From the NCBI GenBank assembly GCA_018818105.1, contig JAHISK010000101.1, forward strand, positions 2,501 through 42,385: a stretch of 39,885 nt of DNA, written 5' to 3'. The position numbers and the translations under genes were made by a program. Each line of letters begins with the position of its first letter. The first letter of the stretch is position 1. Shown here piece after piece: positions 31,709 to 38,365 of this stretch. The DNA is from Candidatus Omnitrophota bacterium (GTDB lineage Bacteria > Omnitrophota > Gorgyraeia > Duberdicusellales > 4484-171). The notes under the pieces were generated by a model. The model was not told the origin of the DNA. It did not search any database and was given only the letters and a program-made list of their open reading frames with translations.

Positions 31709-31899
31709 ATTGGTATAAAAGACTAAATATATTCGCTCAAGTTCAAATGTGTGCTTCGCACCATATCAGACTTATCTAAAAACGCATGACTCGCCCATTT
31801 GTAAATGGGCTCAAACAAGACGCGTTTTTGCGCTTCGCGCCGATAAATTTGATATTCACATTTGAAGAATCGCTCATACATTTAGTCTTTTATACTAAT
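31709..31899. repeat. 191-bp imperfect inverted repeat with sub-hairpins
   Basis: Outer arms ATTGGTATAAAAGACTAAAT (31709-31728) and its near-perfect complement (31880-31899) extend inward through TTCAAATGTG/CACATTTGAA. Inside each arm lies a small hairpin with a TTC loop: GTGC-ttc-GCAC on the left and GCGC-ttc-GCGC on the right. The centre has AAAAACGC/GCGTTTTT around CCCATTT-gt-AAATGGG. It fits no heptad family, and no coding potential is convincing. It may be a MITE-like insertion or a structured transcript end. Confidence 0.8.
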
Positions 31900-31929
31900 A
31901 TTGGCTAGGTTGTTATTTTCATAATTTCC

Positions 31930-31957
31930 TTGATGATTTCAATCTAATAACTATAAT
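31930..31957 (+). promoter_or_regulatory. Promoter with perfect -10 box just before queF
   Basis: TTGATG (31930-31935), a 16-base spacer, and TATAAT (31952-31957). A start 6-8 bases past the -10 box falls at 31963-31965, 1-3 bases before the queF ATG, implying a (nearly) leaderless mRNA. Confidence 0.65.
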
Positions 31958-31965
31958 AGGGTAAT

Positions 31966-32409
31966 ATGATTTATGAAGATAGAAAAGAGATATCTATAGA
32001 AAAGAAGGCTAAGGCGACAGCCGGCGCCTTGTTTGAGGCCAAAGATATTGATACTACTATACTTGCTACAATACCTTATCAGTACCCTCGTCGAAAAATT
32101 GACGTAGAGTTAACCTGCGATGAATTTAGCTGCGTATGCCCTTTTTCCGGGCTGCCTGATTTCGCGTACCTAACCATACAATATACCCCTCGTAATAAGC
32201 TCATTGAACTTAAGGCTTTAAAGTATTATCTTTACGCTTTTCGTAATGTTAAGATTTATAATGAGCATGTGGTAAATAAGATATTAGAAGATTTAACAAA
32301 AGTGTTAGATCCTTACCAGTTAACTATAACTGGAGAGTTTACCGTAAGAGGGGGAGTCAGAAACAAGGTTCGCGCGCAATATAAAAAAAGACCGAAGACT
32401 GAAGACTGA
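31966..32409 (+). CDS. queF: NADPH-dependent 7-cyano-7-deazaguanine reductase QueF
   Basis: Reduces preQ0 to preQ1, the base that Tgt inserts into tRNA. This is a type I (short, unimodular) QueF: TCDEFSCVCPFSGLPDFAYL holds the catalytic Cys, IELKALKYYLYAFRN is the family's signature motif, and EHVVNKILEDL carries the substrate-binding Glu. The final residues (KRPKTED) are encoded by a heptad repeat. Together with tgt at 12707 it supports queuosine synthesis from preQ0. The likely transcript starts at or just before the ATG. Confidence 0.95.
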   Translation: MIYEDRKEISIEKKAKATAGALFEAKDIDTTILATIPYQYPRRKIDVELTCDEFSCVCPFSGLPDFAYLTIQYTPRNKLIELKALKYYLYAFRNVKIYNEHVVNKILEDLTKVLDPYQLTITGEFTVRGGVRNKVRAQYKKRPKTED

Positions 32410-32544
32410 AGACAAAATAATTTTAAATTACAAATTTATCATTTATCATTTTAAAATGAATTTGAATCCTCTGTTTCTTCAATTTAAAATGGTAATTTTA
32501 CAATGGTAAATTTGAAATGATTCATCTGTCGTCTGTTTTCTGAT
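32391..32544 (+). repeat. Nested double heptad inverted repeat between queF and polX
   Basis: The outer left arm lies in queF: ACCGAAG, ACTGAAG, ACTGAAG, ACAAAAT (32391-32418). The inner left arm is AATTTTA, AATTACA, AATTTAT, CATTTAT, CATTTTA (32419-32453). The inner right arm is AATTTAA, AATGGTA, ATTTTAC, AATGGTA, AATTTGA, AATGATT (32481-32522). The outer right arm is one 8-base word, then GTCTGTT, TTCTGAT (to 32544). Two word families are nested like brackets, 9 bases before polX. Confidence 0.88.
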
Positions 32545-32553
32545 TTTAAAGCT

Positions 32554-34275
32554 ATGAAAAATAAAGAAGTTGCCTGTATATTTAGAGAGATTGCGCAAAT
32601 ACTCGAGTTAAAAGGAGATAACCCTTTTCGTATTCGCGCCTATGAAAAAGCGGCGCAAAACGTGGAAAGGTTGGATAAAGATATTGAGATTGTTGCTGGA
32701 GAAGATAAATTGACTCAAATTCCTGGCATAGGCGCGGATTTAGCAAATAAAATCAAAGAGATAGTTACGACAGGGCAGTTAAAACAGTATGAAGACATGA
32801 AGAAAGGGTTTCCTCAAGATGTTATTAAGATGCTGGATATTTCAGGATTAGGGCCTAAAACAGTTAAATTAATTTATGAGAAATTAAAAATAACATCAAT
32901 CAGTAAATTGGAAGAAGCCGCTAGGGGCGGAAAGTTACAGACCTTAGAAGGGATAAAAGAGAAAACCGAAGAAAATATACTAAGAGGAATAGAACTGCTT
33001 AAAAAAGGTAAAGAAAGAGTCGCTCTTTTTTTCGCGATAGAGGTTGCTGTTAAGTTTTTGGCGGAGCTTAAAAAATGTAAAGATATAGAAAAAATTGAAG
33101 TAGGCGGATCAGTAAGAAGACTAAAAGATACGGTAAGAGATATAGATATATTAGTTTCTTCTAAGAACGCCGAGAGGGTTATGGATAAGTTTGTTAGTTT
33201 AGATTTAGTAAAAGAGGTGCTGGCTCATGGGAAAACTAAATCATCGGTTATATCTGGCGACAATATGCAGGTTGATTTAAGAGTGGTTGAGGACAAAAGT
33301 TTTGGCGCGGCGCTGCTTTATTTTACCGGGTCTAAAGAGTTTAACATACGGTTGCGTCAGTTAGCAATAAAAAAGGGGTATAAAATCAATGAGTATGGCG
33401 TGTTCTTGACTAAGGGGCAGGAACAAAAATATATTGTCGGTAAGACGGAAGAAGAAATATTTTCTTTAATGAAGATGGCCTATATTGTGCCGGAGTTAAG
33501 AGAAGATAGGGGGGAGATAGAAGCGGCGCAAAAGAATAAGTTGCCGAAGCTGGTTCAAATAAAGGATATAAGAGGTGATTTGCACCTACATTCTAAGTAT
33601 AGCGATGGGACTTCATCTATTGAGGAGTTGGCAGAAAAAGCGACAGAATTAGGGTATCAATATTTGGCGATTAGTGATCATTCTCAGTCGCTTAAAGTAG
33701 CAAGAGGGTTAAGCGTAGAAAGTGTTTATGAAAAAATTGATGAAATAAAAAAAGTAAGCAAGAAATTTAAAAACTTAAAAATTTTTATGGGAACAGAAGT
33801 TGATATACTTTCTGACGGTAGCCTAGATTATCCCAATAAACTGTTGGCTGAATTTGATGTTGTTGTTGCCGCGATTCATTCGGGATTTAAACAGCCACGC
33901 GCGCAGATAACTAATCGGCTCCTTAGCGCGTGCCGCAATAAGTACGTAAATATCATTGCTCATCCTACAGGGGTTTTGTGGGGAACTAGGGATCCATATG
34001 ATTTTGATATGGACGAAGTTTTTAAAGTGGCCAGAGATAATGACGTGGCGTTAGAGATTAACTGTCATCCTCAGCGGCTGGACCTTAATGATATTAACGC
34101 GATGAAAGCAAAGACAAATGGAGTAAAGTTTGCAATAGGTACTGACGCCCATATGACCGGTCAACTTTTCGCTATGAATTTAGGAGTTGCCGTAGCCAGA
34201 CGCGCCTGGTTAGCAAAGGAAGATATTATAAACTGCATGAGCCTTCCTGCGATGTTAAAGTGGCTTAAGAAATGA
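32554..34275 (+). CDS. polX: DNA polymerase/3'-5' exonuclease PolX
   Basis: Family X repair polymerase joined to a PHP exonuclease. The 573-residue protein has an N-terminal 8-kDa-like helical domain (DNPFRIRAYEKAAQNVERL), helix-hairpin-helix motifs (TQIPGIGADLANKIKEI, DISGLGPKTVKLIYEKL), the polymerase palm GGSVRRLKDTVRDIDILV with its two catalytic Asp, and a C-terminal PHP domain (DLHLHSKYSDGTS, AISDHSQ, GTEVDILSDGSLDY, IAHPTG, GTDAH) with all metal ligands. Length is standard. The stop overlaps the apbE ATG by 4 bases. Confidence 0.96.
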   Translation: MKNKEVACIFREIAQILELKGDNPFRIRAYEKAAQNVERLDKDIEIVAGEDKLTQIPGIGADLANKIKEIVTTGQLKQYEDMKKGFPQDVIKMLDISGLGPKTVKLIYEKLKITSISKLEEAARGGKLQTLEGIKEKTEENILRGIELLKKGKERVALFFAIEVAVKFLAELKKCKDIEKIEVGGSVRRLKDTVRDIDILVSSKNAERVMDKFVSLDLVKEVLAHGKTKSSVISGDNMQVDLRVVEDKSFGAALLYFTGSKEFNIRLRQLAIKKGYKINEYGVFLTKGQEQKYIVGKTEEEIFSLMKMAYIVPELREDRGEIEAAQKNKLPKLVQIKDIRGDLHLHSKYSDGTSSIEELAEKATELGYQYLAISDHSQSLKVARGLSVESVYEKIDEIKKVSKKFKNLKIFMGTEVDILSDGSLDYPNKLLAEFDVVVAAIHSGFKQPRAQITNRLLSACRNKYVNIIAHPTGVLWGTRDPYDFDMDEVFKVARDNDVALEINCHPQRLDLNDINAMKAKTNGVKFAIGTDAHMTGQLFAMNLGVAVARRAWLAKEDIINCMSLPAMLKWLKK

Positions 34276-35315
34276 AGGATGAAGGAAGAGGGATGAAAGA
34301 CGAGAGATGTGTTTTTACGTCCTTCGTCCTTCGTATCTCATCTTTCGTTATTTGCTGTTGTCTGTTCTTTTGTTCTTGTGGAGGGCAGCTTCATAAAGAT
34401 AAATTTATAGTTTCCGGTACATATTTGGAAGTTATTTCTCCCTACGCTGCGGCTTCAGAAATTGTCTATGATGAGTTTAGGCGGTTAGATAAGATTTTTA
34501 ACTTCTATGATTCAGAATCGCAAATTAGCTGGTTAAACCATACATATAATAAACCGGTTAATGTTTCAGAAGAACTGATTGAGGTATTAACAATAGCTAA
34601 AGGAATAAATCAGGCAACCGAAGGATATTTTGATGTTACCTTGGGCGCGTTGTATAGTTTTTGGAAAAATTTAATTCGGGAAGGAAATATAGAAGAATTA
34701 CCGTCAGATGTTTTAGTGAAAAATATACAGCAGCAAAGCGGTTTTAATAATATAGATATTGATTCCAATAACAAACGGGTAACGTTAAAAAAAGAAGGTT
34801 TAAAGATAGACCTTAGCGCTATAGCTAAAGGGTACATGGTAGATAAGGCGGTTGAGAAGTTAAAGAATAATGGGATAGACAGCGCCATTGTCAACGCGGG
34901 AGGAGATATTTATTGTCTAGGTAAAAATAGGGGAAAAGCTTGGCGAGTTGGAATAAAAAATCCTTACGCTAAAGGAATAATAGAAAAACAGGTAATAGTG
35001 AATAAAGCTATAGCTACATCTGGCGGGTATGAGCAGTACTTTAATATAGGAAATAGAAAGTTTTCGCATTTAGTTGATGTCAAAAGCGGGTTTCCTGTTG
35101 AAAACGATGTTTTAAGCGTCAGCGTAATAGCGGACAGTTGTGTTATAGCTGATGGTTTAGCAACGGCTTTCTCTGTTATGGGCAAAGATAAAGTAGAGGA
35201 TTTTTTTGATGAACAACCTTACCGGGTTAGGTCGTACATAGTCATTAAAGATGGAGAGAAAAAATATATAAGAGTATTTGGAGGGATTATCAAAAATGAA
35301 GAAAATAACAGTTGA
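34272..35315 (+). CDS. apbE: FAD:protein FMN transferase, ApbE-type lipoprotein
   Basis: Attaches FMN covalently to Ser/Thr of flavoproteins such as Rnf or Nqr subunits, in the periplasm. It has the ApbE motifs: the Thr-rich GYFDVTLGALYSFWKN region, KIDLSAIAKGYMVDKAVE-type loop (here LKIDLSAIAKGYMVD), VNAGGDIYCLG, TSGGYEQYF, HLVDVKSGFP and the metal-site ADGLATAFSVMG. The N-terminus has a hydrophobic stretch ending in a lipobox-like FFCSCG. Residues 1 to about 27, including the first part of the signal (TSFVLRISSFVI), are encoded by a heptad inverted repeat. The ATG at 34272 overlaps the polX stop; ATG 34293 is an alternative. Confidence 0.93.
   Translation: MKDEGRGMKDERCVFTSFVLRISSFVICCCLFFCSCGGQLHKDKFIVSGTYLEVISPYAAASEIVYDEFRRLDKIFNFYDSESQISWLNHTYNKPVNVSEELIEVLTIAKGINQATEGYFDVTLGALYSFWKNLIREGNIEELPSDVLVKNIQQQSGFNNIDIDSNNKRVTLKKEGLKIDLSAIAKGYMVDKAVEKLKNNGIDSAIVNAGGDIYCLGKNRGKAWRVGIKNPYAKGIIEKQVIVNKAIATSGGYEQYFNIGNRKFSHLVDVKSGFPVENDVLSVSVIADSCVIADGLATAFSVMGKDKVEDFFDEQPYRVRSYIVIKDGEKKYIRVFGGIIKNEENNS
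34274..34353 (+). repeat. Heptad inverted repeat inside apbE
   Basis: Left arm GAAGGAT, GAAGGAA, GAGGGAT, GAAAGAC, GAGAGAT (34274-34308). Spacer GTGTTTTTAC. Right arm GTCCTTC, GTCCTTC, GTATCTC, ATCTTTC, GTTATTT (34319-34353). It is wholly within the apbE reading frame and encodes its charged N-terminus and much of its signal peptide. Confidence 0.9.
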
Positions 35316-36129
35316 TACGATTTTAAAGAAAAAACGAAAAGATAAAATAACCATGCTTACTTGTTATGACTATTCTTTTGCGAGAGCATTGGATGAGTCA
35401 GGTTTAGACATAATTTTAGTAGGCGATTCTTTAGCTAATGTTGTGTTGGGAATGGATGAAACTCGCCGTATAAGTTTTAGGGAAATGCTGAATCACACTA
35501 AAGCTGTAGCGTTGGGCGTTGAGCGCGCTTTAGTTGTCGCTGATATGCCCTATGTAAGTTATCAGAAAAACCCTGATAAATGCGTTGATAACGCCAATAA
35601 ATTTATTGAGGCGGGGGCGGACGCGGTAAAAATAGAATGGTTTAAGAGTTGTGTGAAAGTGGTCAAGAAACTGGTAAAAGCAAAAATTCCCGTAATGGGC
35701 CATATTGGGTTAACGCCGCAAACCGCGCATTTGCTGGGCGGATTTAAAGTTCAGGGGAAAGATAAAGGTTCAGCCTATAAATTGATTGAGCAAGCTAAAA
35801 CTTTACAGGATTTAGGGGTTTTTAGTATTGTTTTAGAATGTATCCCTACACAAATCGCCAAGCTTATTACTGAACAGGTAAAAGTTCCTACTATCGGCAT
35901 TGGCGCGGGCAAATTTTGTGATGGCCAGGTATTGGTTCTTTATGATTTGCTGGGCCTTTATAAAAAGCGACGGCCCAAATTTGTAAGAGTATATAGAGAT
36001 TTTTTCTCTGAAATAAAAAATACAACCGCAAAATACATAACCGACGTAAAAAAATCCCATTTCCCCGCAAAAGAGGAAAGCTTCTTTATGAAGCAGGAGG
36101 AATGGGAGCTATTCACCAAAGACCTTTAA
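35296..36129 (+). CDS. panB: 3-methyl-2-oxobutanoate hydroxymethyltransferase
   Basis: First step of pantothenate synthesis: adds a hydroxymethyl group from methylene-THF to ketoisovalerate. The 277-residue TIM barrel has KITMLTCYDYSFARAL, ILVGDSLANVVLGMDET, VVADMPYVSY, GADAVKIEW, PVMGHIGLTPQ, LECIPTQIAKLIT and PTIGIGAGKFCDGQVLVLYD. The start at 35296 follows GGAGGG; a TTG further upstream is in frame but unlikely. It overlaps apbE by 20 bases. It uses the methylene-THF that FolD also uses. panC is not adjacent. Confidence 0.96.
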   Translation: MKKITVDTILKKKRKDKITMLTCYDYSFARALDESGLDIILVGDSLANVVLGMDETRRISFREMLNHTKAVALGVERALVVADMPYVSYQKNPDKCVDNANKFIEAGADAVKIEWFKSCVKVVKKLVKAKIPVMGHIGLTPQTAHLLGGFKVQGKDKGSAYKLIEQAKTLQDLGVFSIVLECIPTQIAKLITEQVKVPTIGIGAGKFCDGQVLVLYDLLGLYKKRRPKFVRVYRDFFSEIKNTTAKYITDVKKSHFPAKEESFFMKQEEWELFTKDL

Positions 36130-36150
36130 TCGTTATCCAACTGAATAAAG

Positions 36151-36191
36151 TTATCTTGACGAAACAGTTCCGAACTGTTTCGTCAAGATAA
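36151..36191. terminator. Perfect 20-bp inverted repeat, probable bidirectional terminator
   Basis: TTATCTTGACGAAACAGTTC (36151-36170), one central C, then its exact complement (36172-36191). It lies between the convergent panB and PIN-toxin genes, which fits a terminator working both ways. There is no clear T-run on either side, so a different role is possible. Confidence 0.6.
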
Positions 36192-36204
36192 GTGAGAGGG
36201 GTGC

Positions 36205-36597
36205 TTATTTACGTTTGATTTTTTTTGCTTCAATATATTTGACTCCGGATATATTTTTAAAATCAATATCCTGTGTCCATATTATGGCTTTTTGTAATTG
36301 GGCAGTGGCCATAATTACACTGTCGGCCATGGGTAGGTTATAATCAAGACTGCATTTCGCCGCGGATAAGGCATATATGTCATCTAATGTTACGATTTTC
36401 CCTTGGTGCATTAACGCTATAGCTTGTAAAGCGTCATTTTCTCCCCGCTGTTGATATACTCGTTTAAAAACTTCAAAGACACAAATTGAGGGAACAATAA
36501 GATTTTTTGTGTCTTCAATTGGAGAGGTAAAGTAATTAGCATTGACGCCGTCGGCGAAGTATTCAAGCCATCCGCAGGAATCTACAATGTTTTTCAT
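36205..36597 (-). CDS. vapC: PIN-domain toxin, VapC family
   Basis: Probable toxin ribonuclease of a VapBC-type pair. The 130-residue protein has the PIN acidic residues in order: the Asp of IVDSCGWLEYF (residue 6), the Glu of CVFEVFKRV, the Asp of MADSVIMATAQL, and the Asp of TQDIDFKNI. VapC toxins cut tRNA or rRNA; the target here is unknown. Its ATG overlaps the AbrB-type gene's TGA by 4 bases (ATGA), showing coupled translation. It is convergent with panB. Confidence 0.9.
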   Translation of the reverse strand: MKNIVDSCGWLEYFADGVNANYFTSPIEDTKNLIVPSICVFEVFKRVYQQRGENDALQAIALMHQGKIVTLDDIYALSAAKCSLDYNLPMADSVIMATAQLQKAIIWTQDIDFKNISGVKYIEAKKIKRK

Positions 36598-36800
36598 ATT
36601 CTATCCTTATCCCGTTTTACGTTTGTGTCAATACCTTTTAGAAATCCGCGCATTGATTTTATGCTTTTTTCAGGGATGAATTCTATACGATTTTCATATT
36701 GTAAAATATGAATTTTTTCTCCGGGATGTATTCCTAGCGCTTGCCTGACTGATTGAGGAATAACAACTTGATATTTTGGTGAAACTTTAACACATTCCAT
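36594..36800 (-). CDS. vapB: AbrB/MazE-type antitoxin
   Basis: Swapped-hairpin AbrB DNA-binding domain: KVSPKYQVVIPQSVRQALGI then PGEKIHILQYENRIEFIPE, residues about 5-50. The C-terminal tail (GFLKGIDTNVKRDKDRI) probably blocks the PIN toxin. The start at 36800 is set by AAGGAGG 7 bases upstream; a longer frame to 36911 would cross the promoter and is rejected. The 68-residue length is typical of antitoxins, which usually repress their own promoter. Confidence 0.9.
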   Translation of the reverse strand: MECVKVSPKYQVVIPQSVRQALGIHPGEKIHILQYENRIEFIPEKSIKSMRGFLKGIDTNVKRDKDRI

Positions 36801-36882
36801 AATACAACCTCCTTTTCGATAGCTTGGTATTGTCAAAAAATTTTCATAAAACTTTTGACGACATCGATAGCTTACATGTAAA

Positions 36883-36911
36883 ACTATACCATTATCGATA
36901 AGGGATGTCAA
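36883..36911 (-). promoter_or_regulatory. Promoter of the AbrB/PIN pair with operator-like palindrome
   Basis: On the - strand: TTGACA (36906-36911), 17-base spacer, TATAGT (36883-36888). The perfect palindrome TTATCGATAA (36892-36901) sits in the spacer. The word TCGATAGCTT recurs at 36816-36825 and 36864-36873, making candidate antitoxin binding sites. Confidence 0.75.
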
Positions 36912-36934
36912 GATGAGCTTTTTTCAGGATTTAT

Positions 36935-36947
36935 TACCTACACGGTA
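36935..36947. promoter_or_regulatory. Small hairpin upstream of the ATPase promoter
   Basis: TACC-tacac-GGTA followed by GAAAGTGGGTTAG. A related hairpin (CCACC-tacgc-GGTGG, GAAA, GTGGGTCAG) lies at 38233-38247. Both end about 30 bases before a TTGACA box. Confidence 0.55.
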
Positions 36948-36977
36948 GAAAGTGGGTTAGCAGATAAATTTGAAAAG

Positions 36978-37006
36978 TTGACAAAAAGCGGGAATTATGG
37001 TATAGA
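36978..37006 (+). promoter_or_regulatory. Promoter of the DUF4143-type ATPase gene
   Basis: TTGACA (36978-36983), exactly 17 bases, TATAGA (37001-37006). Predicted start near 37013, giving a leader of about 48 bases with GGAGG at 37049-37053. It is divergent from the AbrB/PIN promoter, with the two -35 boxes 66 bases apart. Confidence 0.8.
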
Positions 37007-37060
37007 TTATTTATAGTGGCGTCGTAAATAATCGTGATAATCCAAGGTGGAGGTATGTAT

Positions 37061-38209
37061 ATGTATAAAAGAATGCTTGAATTACCTTTAAACCCTGAAC
37101 AAAGCTTTTTTCTTTGGGGTCCTCGCCGTACAGGTAAAACCACTCTTCTGAAGCAGACATATCCTCAAGCTTACCGTATTGATTTGTTAAAAAGTGATGT
37201 ATTAATGAGATATCTTCAAGAACCGGCGGTGTTTAGAGAGGAGGTTCAGGCGTTAGATTCTTCGCGTTTGGTAGTTATAGATGAAGTACAAAAGGCTCCG
37301 GTATTGCTTGATGAAGTTCATTATCTTATTCAAGAAGAAAATCGAATTTTTTGTCTATGCGGGTCGAGCGCTCGTAAAGTAAAGAGAGGGCACGCTAATC
37401 TTTTAGGGGGAAGAGCATTACGATATGAACTTTTTGGTCTTAGCGCTAAAGAAATAGATAAAGATTTCGATATTGAGAGGATGCTTAATACCGGACCTAT
37501 TCCCGATCATTATAATAGCAAAAACGCGTCGCGAAATATTCAGAGTTATGTTGACGATTATTTACGTGAAGAAATATTGCAGGAAGGCTTGATACGAAGA
37601 TTACCGGTTTTTTCTGATTTTTTACGTGTCGCGGCTATTGGGGATACAGAAATAGTTAATTTATCTAACATTGCCCGTGAAGTTGGTATTTCAGCTTCCA
37701 CCGTGAGAGATCATTATTTTATACTACAGGATACTTTAATGGGAGCGTTTTTACCGGCATATACAAAGCGCGCTAAGAGGCGTACTATACACGCTCCTAA
37801 ATTTTATTTTCGAGATGTGGGAATAGTTAATTATATAACTAAACGAGGGGCTATTCAATATGGGTCAGAATTATTTGGGAAAGCTTTTGAAAATTGGTTG
37901 TTTCATGAACTTTCTCTTCATCGCAGTTATAGTGAGAAATTTTATGATATCTCTTATTGGAGGACTATTGGCGGTAGAGAAGTTGATTTCGTTTTAGGTA
38001 AAGCCCAAATTGCTGTTGAGGTAAAAGGTAAAGAAAAAATAACCAGTAATGATTTTAAAGGATTACTTCAGTTTAGAGAGGAATACCCTGAGGTAAAAAA
38101 ACTCATTATAGTTTCTTTAGAAAAAAAAGCGAGGTTGATTAATAACGGCATATTAGTTTTGCCCTTTAGCGAGTTTATAGAAAAGTTATGGCAGGGCGAG
38201 TATATTTAG
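37061..38209 (+). CDS. AAA-type ATPase with DUF4143 C-terminal domain
   Basis: P-loop ATPase of a widespread, poorly understood family. Walker A GPRRTGKTT near residue 20, Walker B LVVIDEVQKAP near 75, sensor CLCGSSARK near 105. A winged helix (LSNIAREVGISASTVRDHYF) follows. The C-terminal domain has GGREVDFVLGKAQIAVEVKG, an Asp...Glu-x-Lys arrangement as in PD-(D/E)xK nuclease folds. The start at 37061 is set by GGAGG 7 bases upstream; ATG 37055 and GTG 37034 are in frame but worse placed. It is divergent from a toxin-antitoxin pair, and the family is frequent in accessory regions. Function unknown. Confidence 0.88.
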   Translation: MYKRMLELPLNPEQSFFLWGPRRTGKTTLLKQTYPQAYRIDLLKSDVLMRYLQEPAVFREEVQALDSSRLVVIDEVQKAPVLLDEVHYLIQEENRIFCLCGSSARKVKRGHANLLGGRALRYELFGLSAKEIDKDFDIERMLNTGPIPDHYNSKNASRNIQSYVDDYLREEILQEGLIRRLPVFSDFLRVAAIGDTEIVNLSNIAREVGISASTVRDHYFILQDTLMGAFLPAYTKRAKRRTIHAPKFYFRDVGIVNYITKRGAIQYGSELFGKAFENWLFHELSLHRSYSEKFYDISYWRTIGGREVDFVLGKAQIAVEVKGKEKITSNDFKGLLQFREEYPEVKKLIIVSLEKKARLINNGILVLPFSEFIEKLWQGEYI

Positions 38210-38232
38210 CCTGATATTTCGGCTATCACTTA

Positions 38233-38247
38233 CCACCTACGCGGTGG
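38233..38247. promoter_or_regulatory. Small hairpin upstream of the secreted-protein promoter
   Basis: CCACC-tacgc-GGTGG followed by GAAAGCGGGAAAGTGGGTCAG. It matches the element at 36935 in loop, flanks and distance to the -35 box, with compensatory stem changes. Confidence 0.55.
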
Positions 38248-38278
38248 AAAGCGGGAAAGTGGGTCAGTAAAAAATCCC

Positions 38279-38307
38279 TTGACAGATTTTTCCTGTCGCG
38301 GTAAATT
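38279..38307 (+). promoter_or_regulatory. Promoter of the secreted-protein gene
   Basis: TTGACA (38279-38284), a 17-base spacer, TAAATT (38302-38307). Predicted start near 38314, so the leader would be about 207 bases. Confidence 0.65.
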
Positions 38308-38321
38308 GAAAGCATATCAAA

Positions 38322-38365
38322 AAAGCCTAATTTTGTTGCCTGGGGAGGCGGCGGAGTTAGGCTTT
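38322..38365 (+). ncRNA. Structured leader stem-loop, unknown class
   Basis: AAAGCCTAA and TTAGGCTTT form a perfect 9-bp stem (38322-38330 with 38357-38365). The 26-base apex contains GCCT-gggg-AGGC. No T-run follows immediately, so a simple terminator is unlikely. No known riboswitch consensus was recognised. Confidence 0.45.

Noticed and set aside
31591-31779. Short frame overlapping the recO end and the large inverted repeat
   Set aside because: Low-complexity product, no start signal, and the sequence is explained by recO and the repeat.
36801-36911. N-terminal extension of the AbrB-type antitoxin
   Set aside because: It crosses the predicted promoter and the strong AAGGAGG that sets the start at 36800.
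38322-38365. Known riboswitch (c-di-GMP, preQ1, fluoride, guanidine)
   Set aside because: None of the core motifs I know for these classes could be matched; left as an unknown structure.
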